Translations under genes and position numbers: made by a program | Part shown: positions 59,107 through 64,000 of the stretch, piece by piece | How the letters are laid out: the number at the start of each line of letters is the position of its first letter | Position numbering within the stretch: the stretch's first letter is position 1 | NCBI GenBank assembly: GCA_902806565.1 | Contig: CADCXA010000031.1 | Location: 1,364,001-1,428,000 of the forward strand | Direction: 5' to 3' | DNA length: 64,000 nt | Origin: Hypoxylon rubiginosum | Taxonomy: Eukaryota > Ascomycota > Sordariomycetes > Xylariales > Hypoxylaceae | The notes under the pieces: generated by a model | The model's input: the letters and a program-made list of their open reading frames with translations, nothing else | Database searches by the model: none | Told to the model about the DNA's origin: nothing

Positions 59107-60462
59107 ATGGTGATGATGATGGAAGACTCGGAAGCGCAGCGCAGGATCGAGCTCCAGGCTCCCGACGACCTGTCGTACCTACTAGCCAACGTGCGACGCG
59201 CCGCCGCCGCGCGGTTAGACGAGGCCTTTCCGCCCGTGGACGGAGCGGACGCGGCGGCGGGCGACGACGAGCTGAGGACGCGGATCGAGAAGCTTGTTGA
59301 CGAGGTATGGCATTTATTTTATTTTTCATTTTCTTTTCTTTCTATTCTTATGCGAGATTTGACGATGCAGAAGTTGTCTTGCATATCTTCAACTATTTTC
59401 TCCGAGTGGATCGATCGCGTGCCTTTCCTTTTGCCGTGGTACTCGTGGAATATTCCCGTTCAACGCGTTTGGCTGCAGGAAATCTAATTTGGGAGGACGG
59501 GGAAAAGAGCACGTGTGGTTATATAAATCGCATTACGACGTTGTTCTAGCACATACGACCATAGGATGCGGAAAACTCGGGATCCCGTCCGCTCTCCCCT
59601 TGATAAACCGCATACCGCCGGATTAGTAGTTGGGTCGGTGACGACCAGCGAATCCCTGGTGTTGTATGTTTTTGGATTTTTTTTTTTGGCAATTTTGCTG
59701 CCTTTTTTATCCTATCTTTTTATTTTTATTCCATTCCGGGATTCTTTCTACAATTTCAATTTCGCAGTATTCTCACTAGCCGTTGCATTTACCATTTTTT
59801 CATTTATTTATTTTCCCGCAATATTCCGTTAGAGAATACCGTTAAACCAACCGACATCCCGGGCCAATGATGTGATCGACATGCATGTCGTAGACTAATA
59901 AACACCTTCGCAGTACATAACCAAGACCTTCACGTTCGCCATCCCGAACCTCAGCATCAACGGGCTCCCCATAGGCGACGCCTCGCACTACCTCTCGGGC
60001 GGCGGCGGCGGCTCGTCCGACCCCCAGCAGCCCGAGGAGGTGTACGAGCCGTTCGACGCGCGCCGGCGCGCCCGCGTCGAGGAGCTGACGCGCGAGGAGG
60101 AGGACCTGCTGCGCGACATCGCCCAGCTCAAGAAGACGGTCCCGCAGGCCGCCGCCGCCGCCTGGGCCGACTCCGCGCGCCGCTCCGTCGCCGACGACGA
60201 GCTGGCCCTAGCCGCGGTTAACGACCGCTCCGCTACTGTAACCGCTACTACTCCTGCTGCTGTTACTACTGACAACCAGGGCGGGAAGAAGTGGGTGTTG
60301 GGAGACGTAAGCTCCTGGGGCCTCGAGAGGCAGGACGACGTGGAGGACAGCTACGGCGACGCCGTGATGGGGCTCGACAGGCTCAAGCGCGAGACGCCGG
60401 CCGTGGTCGCGCGCATGGAGCGCGCGAAGAGCGCGGGCGAGTACGTGGTTACGGAGCGGTAG
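59107..60462 (+). CDS. mis14: Kinetochore MIND-complex subunit Mis14/Nsl1
   Basis: Exons 59107-59304 and 59914-60462 give 248 aa. The N-terminus RRIELQAPDDLSYLLANVRR and RTRIEKLVDE|YITKTFTFAIPNLSING (split by the intron) is the signature of the Mis14/Nsl1 family. It then has helical, charged sequence (RARVEELTREEEDLLRDIAQ; DAVMGLDRLKRETPAV) fitting the coiled-coil rod. With Mis12, Nnf1 and Dsn1 it forms the MIND complex linking centromeric chromatin to the Ndc80 microtubule coupler. Several ATGs cluster at the start (59107-59119); the first was chosen. The intron is 609 bp, T-rich and unusually long for this genome. Confidence 0.88.
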
Positions 60463-61175
60463 ATCCTCTTGCTCTCTCTAGTGAGCGAGGAGCCTGTGAG
60501 GCTCAAAGATGATTCTTCAGTCAGCCAGTAGCTGAATACTGTACGTTACGTTTTTCGAGGAAGATAGAGCAATGCGGCATGTAGAAATATAGATGTGTAT
60601 CAAGCCGCGAGGTTTCATGGTTTTCATGGTTTCTGACAGTTGGATATGTGCCTCTGGAAATATAACCTGGTAAGTTTACGTTTGGGCAACTTCGTCTGGA
60701 TGTGATCTCTCAAGTTTGTATTGTGTAATCATAAGACTCCTTATAATATATCACTTTTTTATGAGAGGCGTAATGGTTCTGTCGATTAATAAATGCCCGC
60801 AGCAACCACCATTTACCTAAGTACATCAAATACTGCCGCGAGAACAAAACAACTAGAAAGAAGAATACGATAAATGCAAATGTATCATGAGTCTCGGAAA
60901 TGCCTCTAACAATTTCGTAAAAAACAAATGGCCACATGTTCTCGGGGCCGCTGATATGGGCTCTACAAGTCAACACGTATATGATGAGACTTTTTTTTGA
61001 CTCGGACAGAAAAAAGTCGTTGCCCGAATCAAGACGTCTCGCGGCCTCTCCCCATCTTGCCCGTCCTTGTGTAATCCTTATCTATCTGAATCACCCACTA
61101 GACTCCCTACTACACTCATCTGGACTTTTCCTCTGTCTCGTTTGTATACAATTGCAATATCCCGGTATTTTCTCT
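60463..61175. other. Convergent 3' region of NSL1 and SEC14 genes
   Basis: AT-rich. A short hydrophobic open frame on the - strand (60710-60976) has no gene-like support. Nothing else was seen. Confidence 0.4.
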
Positions 61176-62466
61176 CTACGCTATAGCGGGAGCGGGCACC
61201 GTAGCCTCAGCTCCCTCCGGGGCGGTAGTACCGGTGGTAGCCGCCGCGCCCTCGCCGGTGCCGATCTCCGTCGGCGTGTTCTCGATCGCGTCGCCTCCCT
61301 TCTTCTCCCACCAGGCGGGCTTGGCGAACTCGGCGTCGCACCAGGGTCCGGCGTTGCTCAGGGGGCAGCCGCCCTCGCACTGGCAGGAGCCGCCGAACTC
61401 CTTAGGCAGGTTCTCGGCGGGGATCTGGGCAAGTAGGTCCTTCTGGTAGTTGCCGCCGAGCACGTGGATCTTCTCGACGGTGACGGGGTCGAGGAGGGGG
61501 CGGACCATGCGCCAGACGCCCGTGAAGAGCCAGTTGGTGTTGATGAGGTACATGCGGCCCAGGCGCTCCGGGTAGTAGTTCTGGCTCATGCCCGACGCCT
61601 CCTGGATGTAGCCGAAGACCTGGCGCGCGTTGCTGAAGCCGACGCCGTTGAAGTCCATGATGGTGCACGACGTCTCGAGCAGGTGGCCCGCCTTGCGCGA
61701 GCACGCGGGCAGCCGCGGGTCCGCCATCTTCTCGTACTCGACGGCCAAGTTGGTCAGCATGTGCTCATACTCAATGCCTTCGTTCTTCATGGCGCCGAGA
61801 TCGATCTTGCCAAGTTGCTCGATATAGACCGGTCGTCCGTCCTGTAATATTCGTATGTAAGTACAAAAACGGGGCTTCTCCGCCGCGTAGGAGGGGGGAA
61901 GTAAAATATTTCCGCACCTTGTCCGTCTTATGGTAATATTGAGGATACCACTTGGACACCTTTCTCTTGAACGAACCGTCCTGATCCCACTCGCTAATCT
62001 CCTCGTCGAGATCGATAGTTCGGCCGTCAATCTTGAGGGGTTGCCCGGCGTAAAGGATGGTCTTCCGCCATTTCTCACAGTCGACGAACCTGGGGATATC
62101 GGTGTCAGTCGACCCTTTCATTATAATATTTCTTCTTCCGATATATCACCAATCCTGGACACGGGACGCTTACATCTTCTTGGACAAGTTGACATCGAAC
62201 TTTCGTGCTCGCAGGAAACGCAACTATATCCCCAATGGCCTTGTTAGCAGTCTATCCCGCCCGTTCTACTAAAAATATCCGGTCCGGTTCAAACATACCA
62301 GCGTCAGAGTGTCCAACCGCTTAGTATAACCTTCGCTCTCCAGCATCATGCGTAGCTGGTGAACTTGTGCCTGCTGGGCGTCGGTCAAGTGGCCTGGGTG
62401 GCCCGGCTTGGCCACAGGTGCCGTGGTAGGGTAGTCATAATGATCGTACTTGGTATCGAGCTCCAT
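61176..62466 (-). CDS. SEC14: Sec14 phosphatidylinositol/phosphatidylcholine transfer protein
   Basis: Exons 62299-62466, 62174-62223, 61918-62089 and 61176-61841 give 351 aa. The CRAL-TRIO N-terminal helices contain LRMMLESEGYTKRLDTLTL and LRFLRARKFDV. The lipid-binding CRAL-TRIO domain shows GRPVYIEQLGKIDL, CTIMDFNGVGFSNA, YYPERLGRMYLIN and LPKEFGGSCQCEGGC, all hallmark Sec14 blocks. It exchanges PI and PC and supports Golgi secretion by coordinating lipid metabolism. The tail of ~60 residues after GGSC (AWWEKKGGDAI and an Ala/Thr-rich end) is typical of filamentous fungi. All three introns (75-84 bp) are near the 5' end. Intact. Confidence 0.95.
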
Positions 62467-63484
62467 TGTTGAGGTTGCTTGCGTCGATTTCCTAAGAAAT
62501 CGAGCAGTCGTAAAGTTGGAGGTTTCTGATTGGGCGTTGCGGTAGACACTTATTTATCCGAGTCGAGTCTAGATGGTTAGAAGGTAAGACTTTAGCGGTG
62601 ATGTAGGTGGCAGGAGAAACACCAACAATGATGTTTTTAAGGAATACACACGTCTCTTTGAAGACGAGAAGTCAAAGATAGGAGGGAGATTATGTAGGTG
62701 GATAAGTTTTGGGCTTGTCCCTTAGCCAAAGCACCAGAGTGTTAAAAGTCGGGGCTTCTGCTAGACCGGGACTCGATAAATTGGTAGATGCCACGAACTT
62801 AATTAAAAAATAATACGGAACGGATTAGTGGCCGCGTTAGTTGGTTTAGGTGGTTTTCAGGTGGTTCAGGTGCTTATGGTTGCGGGCATGCCCAAGTGGG
62901 ACGTCGTCATTGGTGCGCGGGCGGTGTAGATCTGGGACCTAAAAACCAAACCCAAACTTTAATCACGCTTCGTACGCCGCCTGCCAACTTACGTAATGCA
63001 GGGGGGCAGGGGGGTTTTACTCCTTATCCCCTGACCTCCTTTTCACCCTTGTCCCCCTCAGCCACTATTCTGTACGTTGCCCAGGTAGATATTCCGTATT
63101 TCATCCAAGTCATCTTACCTAGGTAGGCCTTGGGCATTGTGACATTTCTTTATAATACCAACTACGTTAGGTCACAGCAAGTCAGACATGTCAGTCACGG
63201 ACTCACAATTAAATGAGACAAGTTCAGGGACCCGTAGGAAATAGGTAACAAATAGTATCATCCCGTCCTAAATCCAAATGATTCAAGACCTTTCGATATT
63301 GTGCCATCAACTACATCGTCTAGGTGTAGACACAAGTATGATAAAAGGATAGCAACGTCCCGATGCATCCGTCTGTCTACGAATGTGTAGTGAGGTAGAT
63401 ATTGTAGGCAGCTTCATCGAAAAACAATGATGCCTAGCACGGTCTTCCGTATTTATTCGTCACGGTAACTTGGTCGCTGTCTCT
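62467..63484. other. Intergenic between SEC14 and prefoldin genes
   Basis: No gene was seen. It contains the SEC14 upstream region and the prefoldin 3' end. An ACCTAGGT copy lies at 63117-63124. Confidence 0.4.
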
Positions 63485-63959
63485 TCATCCGTTTGGCTGG
63501 CCATCGCCATCTTCATCTCCCTTCCCTTTTCTCTCTTCGTCTGCTTTTTCTTTCCGCTTCTGGACGACATCCCAGTTGTACACGCGTGCTATCGCGACCT
63601 CCATCGTCTAATCCGAGTCAGCTGACTGCATATTCCATATCAACCTGTACAGAGCCACTTACCGTAATTTGTTCTCGGAGGAAATCCAAGTCTTCCTCGC
63701 AATTAGCGTAGCTTTGTTTGGCAGCCGCTAGCTTCGACGTGAGAAGAGTCTCGGCTTCGTCAATCGGATATGACAACATCACATTTGCCTAGATGGTGCC
63801 ATTCTGGTCAGATAATAATTCAGATATATCCAGTGACAGCAAACTTGAGACTTGACATACACCAAGCCATAGATACACCTCGTCCGTGGGTGGTATTGAA
63901 GCTTTCGCGTATAGAGTGTCGTTAAGCTCGAACGTCGTCTCGATTGGGTCTGATTCCTC
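63485..63959 (-). CDS. Prefoldin subunit 3 (Pac10/VBP1), 3' part, runs off window
   Basis: Exons 63861-63959, 63663-63788 and 63485-63607 (transcript order right to left) are in frame. They encode ESDPIETTFELNDTLYAKAS, VYLWLGANVMLSYPIDEAE, NCEEDLDFLREQIT and VAIARVYNWDVVQKR. These are the distinctive C-terminal two-thirds of the alpha-type prefoldin subunit 3, ending in a charged tail. The upstream exon(s) with the start lie beyond 64000, since a good CACAG acceptor at 63960-63961 opens the first visible exon. As part of the hexameric jellyfish-like prefoldin, it hands actin and tubulin to the chaperonin CCT. The remaining sequence is not broken. Confidence 0.9.
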
Positions 63960-64000
63960 CTGTGGCCAAAAGTCAGTAACCCGATGACTGCTTCTAATCA

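Noticed and set aside
60710..60976. 88-codon hydrophobic - strand frame
   Set aside because: AT-rich intergenic chance frame with no homology, lying in the 3' region of two convergent genes.

Overview
The window reads as nuclear DNA of a filamentous ascomycete (Pezizomycotina, most likely a Sordariomycete). Genes are well spaced, coding parts are GC-rich and gaps AT-rich. Most introns are 47-150 bp GT-AG introns with CTAAC/CTGAC-like branch sites. Families seen include fungal P450s, DHA1 and DHA2 MFS pumps, a PL3 pectate lyase, DUF2985, DUF4238 and Mis14. Species cannot be fixed from the sequence alone.

Left part (about 1.8-38 kb) is accessory. From left to right: a tiny CxxCxGxG protein and a neighbouring orphan ORF; an intact DHA1 pump (-); an intact five-exon P450 (+); a small secreted Cys protein (-); a wax-synthase/MBOAT-type acyltransferase (+); a small bZIP factor with a frame break (-); a DUF2985 membrane protein (-); a large family-1 glycosyltransferase with a damaged splice acceptor and a double frame change (+); a DHA2 pump pseudogene and a 5'-truncated FAD monooxygenase pseudogene (+); a 741-aa DUF4238 protein (+); a protein tyrosine phosphatase (+); a DUF427 protein (+); a secreted pectate lyase (+); a P450 3' half (-) abutting an MFS 3' half (+) at one breakpoint; a short polyketide synthase ketosynthase scrap; and a Ser/Thr-rich surface protein (+). 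Oxygenases, acyl- and glycosyltransferase, pumps, a bZIP and a PKS scrap without any intact backbone synthase look like the remains of one or more secondary-metabolite clusters. This is inference.

About 39-47.3 kb is gene-poor and full of short simple repeats. To its right lies a conserved housekeeping block: a folliculin/Lst7-like UDENN protein (+), proteasome ATPase Rpt3 (-), a small conserved Ser-rich/acidic protein (+), a METTL21-like methyltransferase (+), kinetochore Mis14/Nsl1 (+), phosphatidylinositol transfer protein Sec14 (-) and the 3' part of prefoldin subunit 3 (-, running off the right edge).

Exon boundaries were worked out by hand from splice signals, reading phase and remembered family consensus. 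No search was run. No CRISPR, rRNA or convincing intact tRNA was seen. The most unusual sequence-level signals are a pair of related palindromes (ACCTAGGT and AGGTACCT) repeated at least 21 times outside coding sequence, and the concentration of broken genes in the left 38 kb.
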